This document shows, one piece after another, positions 1-12,475 of a stretch of DNA of 64,000 bases. Numbering within the stretch: position 1 is the first letter of the stretch; every line of letters starts with the position of its first letter. The position numbers and the translations under genes are program-made. The notes beneath the pieces were generated by a model. That model had not been told where the DNA came from, did not search any database, and was given only the letters and a program-made list of their open reading frames with translations. This stretch comes from Schistosoma mansoni (taxonomy: Eukaryota > Platyhelminthes > Trematoda > Strigeidida > Schistosomatidae), in NCBI RefSeq assembly GCF_000237925.1, contig NC_031502.1, positions 45,582,215 through 45,646,214 of the forward strand, given 5' to 3'.

Positions 1-359
1 AAGCAAATTTAATAAGTTTTCTGATATTTATTCAGATTAATATCAAATAGTTTTTCAGAACAGTTAGTTTCTGAATATTATATGGTCAGAATAAAAAAAT
101 TACATAGTTCTTATATGCATTATCATGATGTTCTAATAATACAGGAAGTAAAAACTGACTTTATATTTGTAATCATAATTAATAAGACATCATAAGTCTT
201 TGTAGAATGTAGTATCATGAAGTCAAGAAGTTGCGTAAAATGACAGTGGATATTAATTATATAGTGTAGAACGCATAGTATAAAAAGTACCTAGGAAATA
301 GCAGTCAGGTTCATTATAACAGTTTGTTAAAAATCCCTTTCTTGATAAATCAGTATTCT

Positions 360-3130
360 TCAACCGCCTAAAGATTTGCTCTACAATATTAACGAAATCC
401 ACGAGTAAAAGCACTTGTTAGTTTTAGGCTTTACACTTTTCGATCTAACCGACATCTTTTGTTGAGCTTTAAAGTACCGTGGTTCGTTTTGACCAGTAGA
501 TATATGCAGTTTACAACAAAAAACTAGTTTGAACATGGTATTTAAGTTAACGGTTTTTGCAGTCCAGTTGAAATCACCATAAATCTAATCGAAGGACTGG
601 AGAACCAGATATTTAAACCCGATTTTCCACACAACTGTAACAGGTATTTTTTCAAACGTTTTTTCTGTTAATTTCGATAAAAGTCAACTACAAGTATTAT
701 CATTAGGATCTAGGTTTTGTGATAGATATAGACATGCAGATCATTTGAAGACTAATGTTCAGTTTGATAATATATGTACGAAGACACAAGACTTGATACT
801 TTCAACAAAGGTCTAACATAAAAGATTCAAGACTACACTGGTTTGTTACTGTAACCAATATAAAAGCAACAAGTATCACACATATAGTCTATTGACCGAT
901 AAAAATAGAGAAGCTATCCGGAAACCAGAATGAAATGAGCACGGTTTTATCACCAAACCAGATAAAGAATCAGCTAGCGTTATTTTAAACAAGACAGATC
1001 ACATGGATAAGATGAATACCCTGTTGAGTGGTCAAACTAAATTCCAAACTCATAGGCCATGTAAAGACCGTGATGAAAAAACCGAACGTCAATTAACTAC
1101 CTCATTAACACCTTTAAAAAAACATCAATACATCTCTGAGTATACAAATAGTGGGCTCAAGCCTTCTGGAACATATACCCCTTTACTTTATAGCTTATCT
1201 AGAGTTCATAAACCAGAGGTTTCTTTACGTCAAACTCACCACACCACAAAGCGGCAAAATGGTTGGTGAAATTATTAGCACCATTACATCAAGACTTGGT
1301 TAAGTACAGCGCTAAATACGTATTTGAATTTGTGGATAAAAAAACATGAATGTAAAAGGCAAAACCGTGTTATTGCCAGATACAACATTTTTGTTCACTG
1401 ACAGAAACCATCAATTATGTATGTTAACAACTGCTAGAGAAGAAAATAGAGATAACGATCGCAATAAATAAAAAAAGTGGATTCCCTGTCGAATTGCACT
1501 ACGAATCCCTACTTTTAACTAACAATGAATTTTACGAACAAATAAATGGAATAGAAATGAGATCACCCCTAGGCACGATCCTGGCTAATATTTTTTAAGC
1601 TGAACCGGAAAATGAGACCATTGAAAAACAGCCTAAATAAGGTAGAATATTACTGTTGATACATAGATGACGCATTAATTGTGTGAGGAAAGTATCGACA
1701 AACAACAGCTGTTGAACAGTTTCAATAACGTTCACCCAGCTATTAAATCCACCAGCAACTAGGAGAACGATAATAGTTCAGCATTCCTCGATGTTCTATT
1801 TTCTAGAAGGATAAACTGTCTCACAAAAGGAAATGTATTTAGAAAGAATATGTGGACGGGTCAGTATACCCGTTTTCATAATTCCACACCTCTTTAATAC
1901 AAAATAGATTTGGTTAAATGTCTCATCCACCGAAACAAACTAGTATGTCTTGAGGAAGGTGTATATAACGAGATAAATAAATTGAAAAACACATTACGAA
2001 GTAGTGGCTATCCAGATAATTTTGTCTGAAAATTTCTGCTGGAAGTTAAAAAAAGATCAAACTCTGACGTGGTCAATAAAAGACCCTCTAACTGGAACTG
2101 GATTTTAAAGAGGACATAGCGGGTGACGTTTTAACACGTCGACTGAAAAAAATCTATTGAAAGGACGTTTCACGCTGCCAAGTTACATGTAATCTCCTTA
2201 ACCAAAACAGTACTTACACAACAAACCAAGGATAGGTTGCCCATTATAGGCTCCTCCACATATGTATACCAATTTAACTGCTTTATCCTTGTGTGTTCGT
2301 CAAAATGTACCAGCATGGTTGGGAAAAAGAGTCACGAAAATGATTAATGGTGTCATTATTTCTCACTTAGTAAATAGTGAACATCATATCAAAATGGATG
2401 AAGCTTTCTCTGTTTTATATCAGGTTCCAAACAATCTACGTAAAGGAGCTAAATTAAGGCTTCTCTCTTATAACTTAGGCCATCTGAATCAACTCCAGAA
2501 ACCGAACTTATTTATCGAGAAGAGATACATCCAGCCTCTATGTTTACCTTGATCCGCAAATGGATTATCAGATACTTAAACTGGATATTATAAACCTCTT
2601 ATCCCCAATCTCAATTTCTTTTCCTGTTTATATCTTTCTTAATCTTCGCATTCACTTTTCTCAGATCACATGAATTCTATTTCATCGTAATTACCCTGAT
2701 AACACCTCACTTATTACATATTATATTGACACGTTATTATTGTTATTATTCTTATATCGAAAAACAAGACGAACTTCGCCTACTATGGATTTTATTCACA
2801 CGATTTCATATTTCAATATATTGCTATTATATTGTTTATGACTTGGCACTATCACAAATCATTCGGACCTTTATTAAATGAACTTTCTAATTTATAAATA
2901 ACACAATCTTAAAGTATTTATTTCGTAACAGATGCAAACGTTTACCATTTCTAACTTAAGACCTTGCCAATCTCTTTAATTCATGACTTATTTAGGCCTT
3001 TGTAAAATATCACAATAATTATGGACTTATAACTGTAGATCCTGATGATGAAGATTTTCAATGTAGCTATACCTCGAAAACTGATCTTAAGCTATTTAAG
3101 TGGGTTACCGACTTTGTAATGAACCCCTAT
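360..3130 (+). mobile_element. Decayed Penelope-like retroelement (Perere-10/Cercyon type)
   Basis: Conceptual translation across several frames gives typical Penelope-like reverse transcriptase blocks. There is a TKPDK-type motif near 950, the LYSLSRVHKPEV block (family form LYGLPKVHKP) near 1190-1225, and an MRSPLGTILAN block near 1557-1595. A C-terminal stretch at 2262-2552 (VPAWLGKRVTKM, then HLVNSEHHIKMDEAF) fits the linker and GIY-YIG endonuclease region of the family. About 500 bases of AT-rich 3' sequence follow. The reading frame is broken many times, so this is an old, inactive copy. The family assignment is strong from the block order; the exact subfamily name is recalled and less certain. 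The left boundary is approximate, because similarity fades before 360. Confidence 0.8.
3042..3095 (+). other. Hammerhead-like motif at the 3' side of the Penelope element
   Basis: A CTGATGA-type box at 3042-3048 is followed about 27 bases later by a CGAAAA box at 3074-3079. Penelope-like elements are known to carry hammerhead ribozyme motifs in their terminal repeats. The spacing and helices are poor here, so if this is such a motif it is a degraded one. Confidence 0.3.
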
Positions 3131-3574
3131 GTTAGCATGAGTACTTAAATTAATTTACTATCTTATAATTTATTCAAAGTGATCTTTAAAATAAACGACT
3201 AATTTACTATGCAGTGGAAGAACCACATCTTAATTGCTGATATATTCAAACCTTATGATTCTGATTAATTCATTCTGGTCTTAAAAAAATGATTGCAATT
3301 ACATGAGAGACAGTAGAAATCCATTTGACTTCAACCTAAACAGGAGAAACAAAACTACAACCGTTACCTTGTCATTGAAGCGCAAATAATTTAAGCATCA
3401 TTCTTCATTACCAGTTTTAAAAATATTGATGGAAAAAATTTTTTTTTATCAGTGGTCAGAAAATCAATCAAGTAATTCATTTAACTTGTCATGTGCTTAC
3501 GGTAAATTGTTTTTTAAAACAAGATTGTCTCCAAAATTCTGACTACGTCTTTCAGAAAGTAATTAGCATGAGAA

Positions 3575-3735
3575 ATGTAAAATACTTAGTAAAGTTACAA
3601 TTATGTTTTGGAACAACACATGTAAGCGAACAATTGTTTTCAGTTAAATCGTTATCAGGCTTTACTCTAATATATATGAATATTTATACGAAAATTTTAG
3701 ACCAATCAAGGCTATTTGAGTCAATAATCACAATG
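3575..3735 (+). repeat. Unnamed dispersed repeat, copy 1 of 3
   Basis: A segment around 3625-3680 (GCGAACAA, TGTTTTCAGTTA, then a TTTACTCTAATATAT block) recurs with clear similarity at about 10860-10960 and 13390-13460. An 82-codon open frame covers it but has no recognisable domain and is not shared with the other copies. It is probably part of a transposable element not otherwise identified here. Confidence 0.35.
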
Positions 3736-4009
3736 AAATAGAATACGTCACCAAGCATAATAGGTAAAAGTACAAGTTGATGGTGGGAAGACAGGTGTAC
3801 TGATAGTAGTAAGAATATTAAATTACGATAAGAAAAGTCTTATCAATAGTTAAACATAGGAAATAGGAGGTCAAACGCGGGTAAATAGACTAGAATAGTG
3901 ATCAAAAAACATTAAAATCATTACGTAATAAGAAGTATGTAAATAATTAGATAGTGAAGAATACAAACGGAAAGAGGCAGAAAATTACAAACAAATGATA
4001 ACAAACATT

Positions 4010-4285
4010 GTAAGCAAAGATGGATAGTGGCTAGCAGTGGAATCCAGGACGCGCGTGTCGTCCTATTTGGGGCTTGTCAGCTGGATGTACCTGAATCTCA
4101 GAGTTGATGTTCACTCCTGGATTCCACTGCTAACCACTATCCATCTTTGCTTACAATGCTTGTGAAATAAGGCTATATCGAGGCAATAGGCACAGTATGC
4201 ACATATGCCAATAAGGACTGACCAGTTGCAGTCCTAAACATCAATGGGAAGATTCAAATAAGTAATACTAAGTGAAATGATACCA
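4010..4285. repeat. Sm-alpha-like hammerhead SINE, palindromic and internally deleted
   Basis: Inverted arms at 4010-4048 and 4115-4154 are nearly perfect complements. Each ends in the Sm-alpha sequence around GGATTCCACTGCTA and CCATCTTTGC. On the minus strand the left arm carries a hammerhead-like core with CTGACAA and GACA in place of the CUGANGA and GAAA consensus, so it is predicted dead. The pol III B-box spacer found in the sister copy near 43.5 kb is missing. A shared tail (AGGCTATATCGAGGCAATA, then ATGCACATATGCCAAT) runs to about 4285. Compare the fuller copy at 43475-43825. Confidence 0.75.
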
Positions 4286-4289
4286 AAAT

Positions 4290-4530
4290 TAAAAATAAAA
4301 TTTAAAAACAATAATAATAATAATGTCATTTCTTAAGTTGTGTCTGGCCATGGAAGGGATAGGAGGGTTACAAATTTCTTCTTTACACATAAATTGGGTT
4401 GGAATGTACGAGTTCCTATGGCTTCTGCTATATGAAGGAGACGGGAACGAACTCAGTTGGGAAATGATGGAGGTATACAATAGATCACTCGAAATGATTT
4501 CGATTTATCTACATTATGACCACTATTAAT
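4290..4530 (-). mobile_element. ATT-tailed retroelement 3' fragment, tentative
   Basis: Read on the minus strand, this stretch has a relatively GC-rich body and ends in a short (ATT)n run at 4310-4323, next to an AT-rich flank. That arrangement resembles the 3' end of a non-LTR retroelement. Weak open frames exist on both strands (about 63-68 codons) with no recognised domain. Confidence 0.3.
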
Positions 4531-5279
4531 TAGATGTGCCGAGATAGAACTGCGTATTGTTTTTATCTGGTTTCTAGGTAAATTCTTTACAGAACATACG
4601 TAAACATAATCTAACCAGTTAAATTGTTAATTTAACATATAACAATTGAAATATTACCTCATTCTCAATTAAGAATAAACAGGTGAGAAAGCAATCGATT
4701 TTAGTAATTTCACTTACAGGCTCCATAGTTATAATTTTTTCTAATTATTCCATTATTATGGCCAATGTAAAGAAAGCACACATAAGCTAATGACTAAATT
4801 AATCAGTGCGAGAGATTAAGAATACTGAATTCCACAGGGAATATAAACTGAGTACCTAAAAAAACGTGTCATTAGTTATATTGTACATGAAAATAACGAG
4901 TTTTGACGAATATTACAAAATGATGCGAAAATAATGCTTAGTGGGCGATATGTTATGTCGAAGTTATTATACTAATTACTATAAGAAATTCATATACATA
5001 GAGATAAATGCAAGGCCGTGAATTTTTCATAAGATACAAAGTTCAGAGATAGGTTTAAAAGTGGTTAAGAGTAAAAGTTTTCACTTTGTAGCATAGGAAT
5101 GACGTAGGTGAGTGTACATCTTTCTCATACACAGGTTTAGTATAATTAAGCGACTTCAATGGCTTCCAAAATGCAATGGAGAACTAATCGTGTTGTTTTG
5201 CCAAATTATTACATAATATAAAGCTGGAAAAGCTTCCTCTATTTCGATATCGTGTTCACTGTCTACGAAGGCGAAATGG

Positions 5280-5520
5280 ATGACATTGTGGTGTGTGCTA
5301 CTTATGTCGACAGATATTAGTAGTATGTATCACCAGTCGAAAGTGGAATGCCTAGTGGCAGAAGGTTAAGAAAATCGAAGAGAAGAGAACGAGAACAGAG
5401 AGTGATTGGTATGGAAACGAAGGAACAACAAAGTCTGAAACAATTGATGGATATTTTGTAAATGAAGTATTTACAGTATGGTTCTAAGATTTTAGTAAGA
5501 TATTCTGTAATGTACTAAAA
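5280..5520 (+). repeat. Palindrome-headed ~240 bp repeat, copy 1 of 4
   Basis: The head is an imperfect palindrome around GCTACTTATG and its near complement. A purine-rich body (AGAAGGTTAAGAAAATCGAAG...) follows, and the tail resembles AAATGAAGTATTTA then GGTTCTAAGATTTTA. The same order is seen at 16492-16700, 36688-36905 and, inverted, 32248-32490. No coding potential is evident. I do not recognise the family. Confidence 0.5.
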
Positions 5521-6141
5521 TACACTTGGTTGTTCCCGCCTGTGTTCACGTTGACTCTGTTATTACCTATACTAGTCTTAGATCTTAACCTTATCTTCAT
5601 AGCTTTTGTGAAGATTGTTTTTGATCCACTGATTGTGCATCGTAGACTGTACGATCACTACCTGGTTTAAATGTTTCTCATTCAAAAAATAATGTTAAAT
5701 AATAATTTACAAATAATTAGAATATCTTTAAATCAGTCTGGTTTTTTCAGGTGAATAGAGTACACGAAGGTTACAAATGTTAACTGACTAGGTATTGAAG
5801 GTATTTTGTAAATAAATCATTCAAAATTCAAGGTTTGAAACTAAAATTGATTTTGCTGTTAGTCTTAAAAATACTAATATAGTAGGTTTTTATTTTAAAT
5901 TCATTTGGCTGTATATTGTTCCATTTCGCATAAAATTACTGGTTCCAAACTTTGATTCTTTTACGAATAATATTCTCGAACTTAGCCATTACGTAGGTGT
6001 TGTAAATATATCTTCATATTAGTTGTTCTGGTAAAACTTCAAATAGGTGTTAGTTGAGTGTGTATTTCTTTATAAACTATACTCAAACTATAATTCAATT
6101 ACTAAAGTGAATTTGTGAAGATTGTAGTATTTTAATCGCTT

Positions 6142-6420
6142 AAATCATGAACTGATCTTAGATAGACCATCACTGAAAACCCGGAAAAACTGGAAAGCTT
6201 TTTATTCCTAGTATGGGATTCCTTATCAGTGCTCATCCACGACCCTGTGTGCGGGAACCGAACCCATGACTGGCCTCTAGAGCGAACGTTGAACATCTAG
6301 GTCACTGAGTAGGCATCCAACAGTGTCAATGTCTAACTTCAACCAGTCTATGAACTTCTACAACTCTTCATCAATCGCTTGTAGTGGATAACTATCTCAC
6401 ATCCGATACGGAATAGATTA
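6142..6420 (-). repeat. tRNA-headed SINE with hammerhead-like segment, copy a
   Basis: Minus-strand copy of the SINE family best preserved at 34103-34492. It starts with the terminal block seen there (ATCATGA...TAGACCATC). A tRNA-like part around 6240-6315 follows, with a B-box-like GGTTCC complement and an A-box-like GACCTAGATGTTCAACG. The ribozyme segment (CACTGATAAGG...AGGAATAAAAAG) has lost the core consensus. Confidence 0.65.
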
Positions 6421-6604
6421 GAAAGAACTGTTCTCCCTGAACATTCTATTCTCAAATTCTCTATTCGTTTACCTGAGACTTCGGCTCTAATTTCTTGGTT
6501 AGATCTAATAGATTGCTAAATAAGTATTTTCAGTTTTCATTACCAGCTTTTACACAAAATTACATATAAAATTATAACTTACGGTGTTCATAATTCCGTT
6601 ACAG

Positions 6605-6947
6605 CGAAATTCTTAAAGAAAGAAACATAGTAATTCCAGATTCACTACCTAAACCAATCGTCTACTCAAGCAACCTAAGTCCAGAGATGCAGCAGAAAAT
6701 ATTGAGACTTATAAAGTATGGATGGAATAAACAAAATGATTCTTCCAATTTATATGAAATAACTATACGATGTGATCGTGAGTTCGGTCCACGTTGGAGA
6801 GGACGCGTTATATACAATACACAGCCAATAAAAGAAGCAGCTAAAGGAAAATATCTGGTGTTCAGTTGTGATAATGGACAAACTATATTGTGCCTTTGGT
6901 TAGCAAATGACGACGAAGACAGACCTGCAGGATGTTGTTGCTGTTAG
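6605..6947 (+). CDS. Dynein light chain-like protein 1, terminal exon (partial gene)
   Basis: This is the last coding exon of a host gene. The acceptor AG is at 6603-6604, and the exon adds one base to a split codon, then 113 residues to TGTTAG at 6942-6947. Residues SNLSPEMQQKILRLIKYGW align with the DYNLL/LC8 segment ADMSEEMQQ, and EFGPRWRGRVIYN aligns with the LC8 block around YNPTWHCIVGRN. The following KYLVFSCDNGQTILCLWLA matches the LC8 C-terminal strand pair. LC8-family proteins dimerise and act as hub subunits of dynein and other complexes; schistosomes have many diverged members, several in the tegument. The C-terminus ends in an unusual acidic stretch plus four cysteines, not typical of LC8. 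Upstream exons were not found, and they may be interrupted by the repeats at 3.5-6.4 kb or lie outside the window. The last intron has the same phase as in the gene at 23.8-28.7 kb. Confidence 0.72.
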
Positions 6948-7047
6948 TTAGTTACAATTTTAAAAATACTCCATTCTGGTTCTATTTAATTACTTTAAAC
7001 TATTGTTGTAATGCAAGATAATTTTGTGTCAACTTTAACTCTTACGC

Positions 7048-7053
7048 AATAAA
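7048..7053 (+). promoter_or_regulatory. Poly(A) signal AATAAA
   Basis: A canonical AATAAA lies about 100 bases after the stop of the dynein light chain-like exon, a normal 3' UTR length for a compact schistosome gene. Confidence 0.5.
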
Positions 7054-7059
7054 AAGTTG

Positions 7060-8015
7060 CATTCACAGATAATAATGCCATTCTATTAACATCATGGACT
7101 TAAAAATCATGTTATAAATCATTTTCTTCTAGTTTAAATAAACTGTGTGTCATTTTGTTATCTTTAAAAATTATATTGATCATAATAATAAACTATTTTA
7201 TTAATTAACCAAGAGCAGTTTATAGCGTCGATTGGCTGATTATCACATAGAAAAGATTGTTTATAGAAAGTTGAAAGTTGAACTTTTAACTCACTAATGA
7301 TAACACTTTAGTTTCCCTAGAATCATCCTGAAAAATATAAACTATTTTAATCCTTATAATAGTCTCTTGTAAGTAACTACATAACTATTAAATGATATTC
7401 CTAGTGTAGACTATTAAAATGGCACTTTTCAACGTGAAATGGTGAAAGGATTCCTTGCTGAACCAAACAGGAAGCTAAATATATTTTACAGTTAAATCTC
7501 AAAAAAGAATATCATGAATTGTATGCTATACACCTTAACAAAACTCATACCTTTAAAAATACCTATATTTATTCATGAGCCGTATGTGTCATTTACTTAA
7601 GAGACAAGTTTAAATACATAGATAATAAAGAATTAAACATTCACATGGTGTAAAGTCTATAGCCAAACATTTGTTTTTTCATTTCTTTGTCTGCACTGTT
7701 ATAAGTGAAAAATAACCATATACAGCTAAGAAATTGATCTACATATTTTAACTTCAAAAAGACTTTAGAATATAGTTTATTGACAATTATAAGTGAAATA
7801 TTATTAACCGATTAAAGTACTCAACAACTGGACAATAAAAGCTTGAAACAAACCATTTTGGCAAATCGTTACGATTTGTCAGAGACACCTCCAGACTAGT
7901 TATTTTCTTTGTCAAGTAGAGTTCATTATCATGCTAGCTTAAAAATACTGATTTATAAACAATCATGAGATATATAGATTTTGTTATTATCTTTGGTACA
8001 TTGATAATCTTCACT
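7060..8015. other. AT-rich intergenic stretch, nothing recognised
   Basis: No open frame of note, no repeat shared with the rest of the window and no RNA gene was seen. Confidence 0.5.
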
Positions 8016-8017
8016 TA

Positions 8018-8870
8018 ACAACCTATTATTATTTATTTAAACACATAAACGTTGATACAATCGGTCACCAAAATATATATGCGCCACATAAGAAAAAAAT
8101 GAGGTTATGAAGTGATAGAGAAACGAAAGTGAGCACAATAAGAAAACAAAACAACAATGGGTAGAAAGTAGTGTGTGGGAGTGGAATAAATAATAATGAT
8201 AATAATGGAAAGATGAATGGATGGATGAATCAGTTCAGTTAGGAAATATACAACCAAAAAGGATTCTGTCAATTATTCTAGTTTTTATGAAGTAAAAGAA
8301 AGTTACAGCAAGATCGCCGCTGGCTTGTATTCTGAGTTATATCTGACAACGTTCCAAGCCTTCGTATCGCGCTATCTCTAGGACCTCGACCAGGGAGTCG
8401 TGAGGGATCAATAGAAGCCAGTTCTGTATAGCTTTCTTTTATACCACGACACCATATCATGCAGTGACTACCTCTTCACCATTCCCAACCGATCCCAGCG
8501 TCGGAAAATAATGCACAACGTGATACGACATTTATAGTACATGTAAAAGCCACCAAAGTTGGTGTTTTAAGACGGTTAAACTAATTGAATTTTCATCGCC
8601 GTACTGGAGCACACGATGCCGAACCTCTGTATTATTAAGATGGTGTTGCCAATTGAAGTTAGCAATCCATCAGTGAAAACGATGATCAAACACAGAAAGT
8701 CGTCTAACATCCTCAACTCGAGAAGGCTTGGATTCACATGCATAAAGCAACACTACTTGCACCGACGCATTATTGATCCGAACTTTTGTAGCCAGATTAA
8801 CATTACAAACGGGCCAAAGATGGCCCAGATCAGTATAAGCCCCTTTGGCATTCATTATACGTGAACTGAT
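8018..8870 (-). mobile_element. LINE 3' end, RTE-like, different from SR2
   Basis: On the minus strand, 8855-8670 encodes a segment resembling GHLWPVCNVNLATKVRINNASVQVVLLYACES then RVEDVRRLSVFDHR. That is the conserved post-RT block (family form VLLYGCETWPLRVEDVRRL.VFDHRCLR). 8460-8278 encodes the terminal block SRLPGRGPRDSAIRRLGTLSD. A long 3' UTR follows, and the element ends in an ATT/ATTTATT tail near 8018-8036. Frames are broken between the blocks, so the copy is dead and 5'-truncated. The C-terminal block differs from that of the SR2 copies in this window, so it is a second LINE family. Confidence 0.75.
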
Positions 8871-8879
8871 TTACTCACT

Positions 8880-10840
8880 TACACCAACACTCACTTACAC
8901 AGCTACCCAGATACACGGATTTCTTGACATACTATTCTGTACACTTATTACAGTAACCTTCCGTCATATAATAAGTAATTTCAATATGGTAAACATTTAA
9001 TTTTGATGTTTTTATTTCAACTGTTGTTATGAAAAATTGAACTTTTCCAGTTATGTGAGCATTGATGTACTTTTAGTGATTGAAGCTTGGAAGATTATCC
9101 ATAATAGAAACGAATCTTGTATTGTTCCATCGTACAACAATGCGACACCCTCATCAACATTAATTTCCACATCCTACAAACTATTTATAACCATCGGTCA
9201 AGATAAAGTCTGAAGTTAACGTGAAGTTTGGAAAGTGTTTAATATGGAGACAAAATATGGTGTTAGTTGGTGCTCTCGATCAAATCAACGGTTTCGTAAA
9301 TTTCATATCAACATATAAAACAAACTGATGAAAGCTGTATCGTTTTAAATACCATGTGTTAAGACAGACAAAAGATTATAAAACCTTTCTGTATTCTGAG
9401 ATATGTAGCTAAAAGAAATATATCGATCGTAATTATAAATAAAAGTGTTCCAAACGTTCATCTGAAAGTTTTAAAAATAACTAAGCTTCTGGCTAGTCGG
9501 CTTGGTACCATAAATTTATACAAACATATTCCTTACGTATGGTGTAACAGAAACTGAAAATCTACTTACAGTAATCATTTTGAAGAACATGTGCTTTTCT
9601 GTAAGTGTTAATTACGATGAAATCGAAGCATAAAGTAAAATGTGACACATATAAGTTTGATTAAATGGTATAAGACTGAAGATTTTGGGCAAACATCATT
9701 CTTTGTTGGTGAGCCTATCGATGATAAATGAGTTGGGAATAATAAACTATTGAAAAACTACTACTACTGAAGGACGTTTGTAGGAAAGTTTGAAATATTT
9801 TCAGTCTAATCTGAAAGAAAGTTAGTGATTTTATGCAGTGGTTTACTTTCTCATAGACCATTGCAGTGCTTTCAGGATAAAAGTAAAGTATGGTCTAAAT
9901 GTGACCTGATAACTGTCTAATAAATTGAGAATCGTATTGTTTGTTTATTACGGAAAAAGCATTGATAAAATCTTAGTGAGTATAACTGAGATTTCAGGAC
10001 ATTTTGGGACTTTCCAAATCCTTTTTTTACAAAGAATAAATGAGCTTTACAGAATAACACACCCTTAAAAACAGGAGAAAATGATAATAAATTGTTAGTG
10101 TATATTCAATTAAATTTAGGCATTAAATTTAGGCGATATTTTGAGTGTATGCGTATTTTAAATGGTGAACAGATTTATGATTGCTTCTGGAAATGAGTAA
10201 TTTCATTTAATTACAAACTTATGAAATAGTTGAGTGTTCATTCCTGAATGCTTAGCCTGAACTGAATTTATAGCTAGGTTTTTTTCGGTTTCTGGTTGCG
10301 CTATAGAACAAATAGGCTTTAAATCACGAGTAACCCACACAGTTTCACAGGGCCGCAAATATGTCTCCGTGATAAGTGACAGTAAGAACGAAAATGAGTT
10401 ACGTGCCATCTAACATACGATAATATGTTTTGCAATTTGATTTGCTTTATCTACCATGTTGCATTTTTTCAGCTCTCTGGATTTACCAATGAAAAGTTAG
10501 TCATTACTGGTCTATTAACAACAGTGTAAAAATTGTATTAATCGTTATTCCAACATTTTGACTGATCTTACCATAATAAATGTTTTGATTTTCATCAGAA
10601 GATGTCTAACTAAATACATAACTCCTTGGAATGTTTGAACCTAAGTTTGATTTCATGGATAATGAATATAATGACGAAGAATAGTTTAATATGTCAGCAT
10701 GCAATTCAAGTTAATCATGGAACAAAACAATATGGATAAATGTGAATATTGTACGTTTTTTTAAGAGAAATAGTAAAGAAAAGTTTCCGCTAACTGTCAT
10801 TCATTATAACAAGGAATCACTTTGGGCTTGAAGCAATTTA
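8880..10840. other. AT-rich stretch, nothing firm
   Basis: There is one 68-codon minus-strand open frame (10409-10203, containing LRPCETVWVTRDLKPIC) with no recognised domain. Otherwise no gene or shared repeat was identified. Confidence 0.4.
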
Positions 10841-10849
10841 AAAAACATC

Positions 10850-10995
10850 AATGTTTCGGATTATTAAAAGTCAATTCAAACACATATAGGCGAATAATAT
10901 TGTTTTCGATTAGATCTTTAGAACGGTGGGATCAAACTCTGACTTTCCTACAATGTCTAACATGCTTTGTAAGGCAACACATAATGTTCGGATTT
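10850..10995 (+). repeat. Unnamed dispersed repeat, copy 2 of 3
   Basis: Similar to 3575-3735 and 13380-13470 around CACATATAGGCGAATAATA and TTGTTTTCGATTAGA. No coding domain recognised. Confidence 0.35.
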
Positions 10996-11717
10996 GTTTT
11001 TCCAGGGAATAAAGTTCATTGAATTACATAAGATGAGTGGTTATTCAATTGACAAACAAGGAATCAAATTTATACTTTGAAAGTGAGCTACTTTTAAATA
11101 TTTAAGTAGAAAGAATAGCTTTCAAGAAAACTGTCTGTGGTTGAATACGTTACCGATATTTCTAACTTGAGAAAATAAACCATATATCAGAATTTTATAT
11201 TTCAATGTAGATTTCGATATGAACTCTTCAAAAACATTCAATTATGGAACGCTGAGTAAAGGAAGATTTAATATCGTTATTCAAATATGTTCAAAATCGC
11301 CAATCAAGCTTATCATATTCGAATATAATGCGTTTCATCACCAGTTCCATAATAAATATATAACAATTAATTTTTCAATAAACTCCCATAATTTATTGGA
11401 ATCAGTTCAGTATAGGTAAACTCTAACTACTGCTGGTTGCCTGATGTCGAAAAGAATTATGTCATCATTGGAATAACAGATGAATAGACAATCAAACAAC
11501 CATGATGAAATCAGAATTTTCAATAAAAGAGCAATATTATAACTCAAATATGATGTTTGGAGTTTCAAAACGAGCTGTATTGTTAATACGTACCCAGATT
11601 TTGTAATCGAGACTCAGAAAACATACACTTATATCGTCAATTCGACAAGCATCCTATTCGCGTTCAATTATAAAGTTTATAAGGGACTACGTTATTTGAA
11701 AGATTAAACATGTGTTA

Positions 11718-12075
11718 AAAATTAAATAGTTGGAACGATTAATTCTAGACTACGTGTTGCACTGGAAGTGACGTATAAAGACACCAAACAAGTATCATTA
11801 TATAGAAAAAACTTCTTATTCAGTCGGACAAAAGTTATCGAGTTCCCATCTCATGTTAACTACAATTGTATTTCACAGTTTACATATTAGTGTCAAATCA
11901 CTTTCACTGGGACAATAGAAACGTGAATTATTTTACTGCCTATTATTCTGACTTTAACTTCAAAATACAAATAAATATACCATGAACAAAAATCTTCCAT
12001 ATAACTCCAGGAATTATACCTTGGATAACTCCGTTTGTACGATAATTGAAATGAAAAGACAAATACATGAATTTG
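11718..12075 (-). repeat. Unnamed ~335 bp unit, copy 1 of 3, joined to an SR2 fragment
   Basis: The reverse complement of this stretch is nearly identical to 18337-18670 and 45213-45546. Shared landmarks are TACAAACGGAGTTATCCAAG, CACGTTTCTATTGTCCCAG and GTCCGACTGAATAAGAAG. Here it abuts the endonuclease part of an SR2-type LINE, whereas in the other two copies it abuts a later point of the LINE. That implies an independent repeat unit or a recurrent breakpoint. No domain, tRNA-like box or terminal repeat was found. Confidence 0.6.
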
Positions 12076-12475
12076 CAAAACGCTCGTCATTCTCTTTCCA
12101 ATATCCCAGTCAGTTCATGTCGTCCCATCACATCTTCATACCCAGTGTTATCCATTCCGACTTTGACGTTTATATCTGACATCAGGATGATCAGTTCGTT
12201 TCTCGACACCTCTCTATGATGGATTTCAGCCTCTCGTGAAGCTGGTCATTATTGTCTTCATTACCATGATTGGTGGGTGCTTGACATTGGATAACATTCA
12301 TTATGATTCCCTCCTTCTTTGTTTTGAATGATGTTGTGGATCCATGAGATTCCCAGCCTACATCTGTATTTCGTGCTTCTCTGGAGAGAATTAGAACAAC
12401 TGCCTGAGTGTGTGGAGCATTTTCTTCATCGTGACCATGGTCCAGCACCATCTCTTCATAATCTAACCTTTTTTG
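12076..12475 (-). mobile_element. SR2-type LINE endonuclease fragment
   Basis: Minus-strand translation of 12451-12191 reads EENAPHTQAVVLILSREARN, then KKEGIIMNVIQCQAPTNHGNED and QLHERLKSIIERC. This is the middle of the SR2/RTE apurinic-type endonuclease domain, and the same block occurs at 17060-17280 and 38020-38280 in this window. About 100 further bases of LINE sequence follow (TGACTGGGATATTGG..., then GCAAATTCATGT) before the 335 bp unit. Confidence 0.8.

Noticed and set aside
8616-8864. 82-codon plus-strand open frame
   Set aside because: Antisense shadow of the LINE C-terminal region read on the minus strand.
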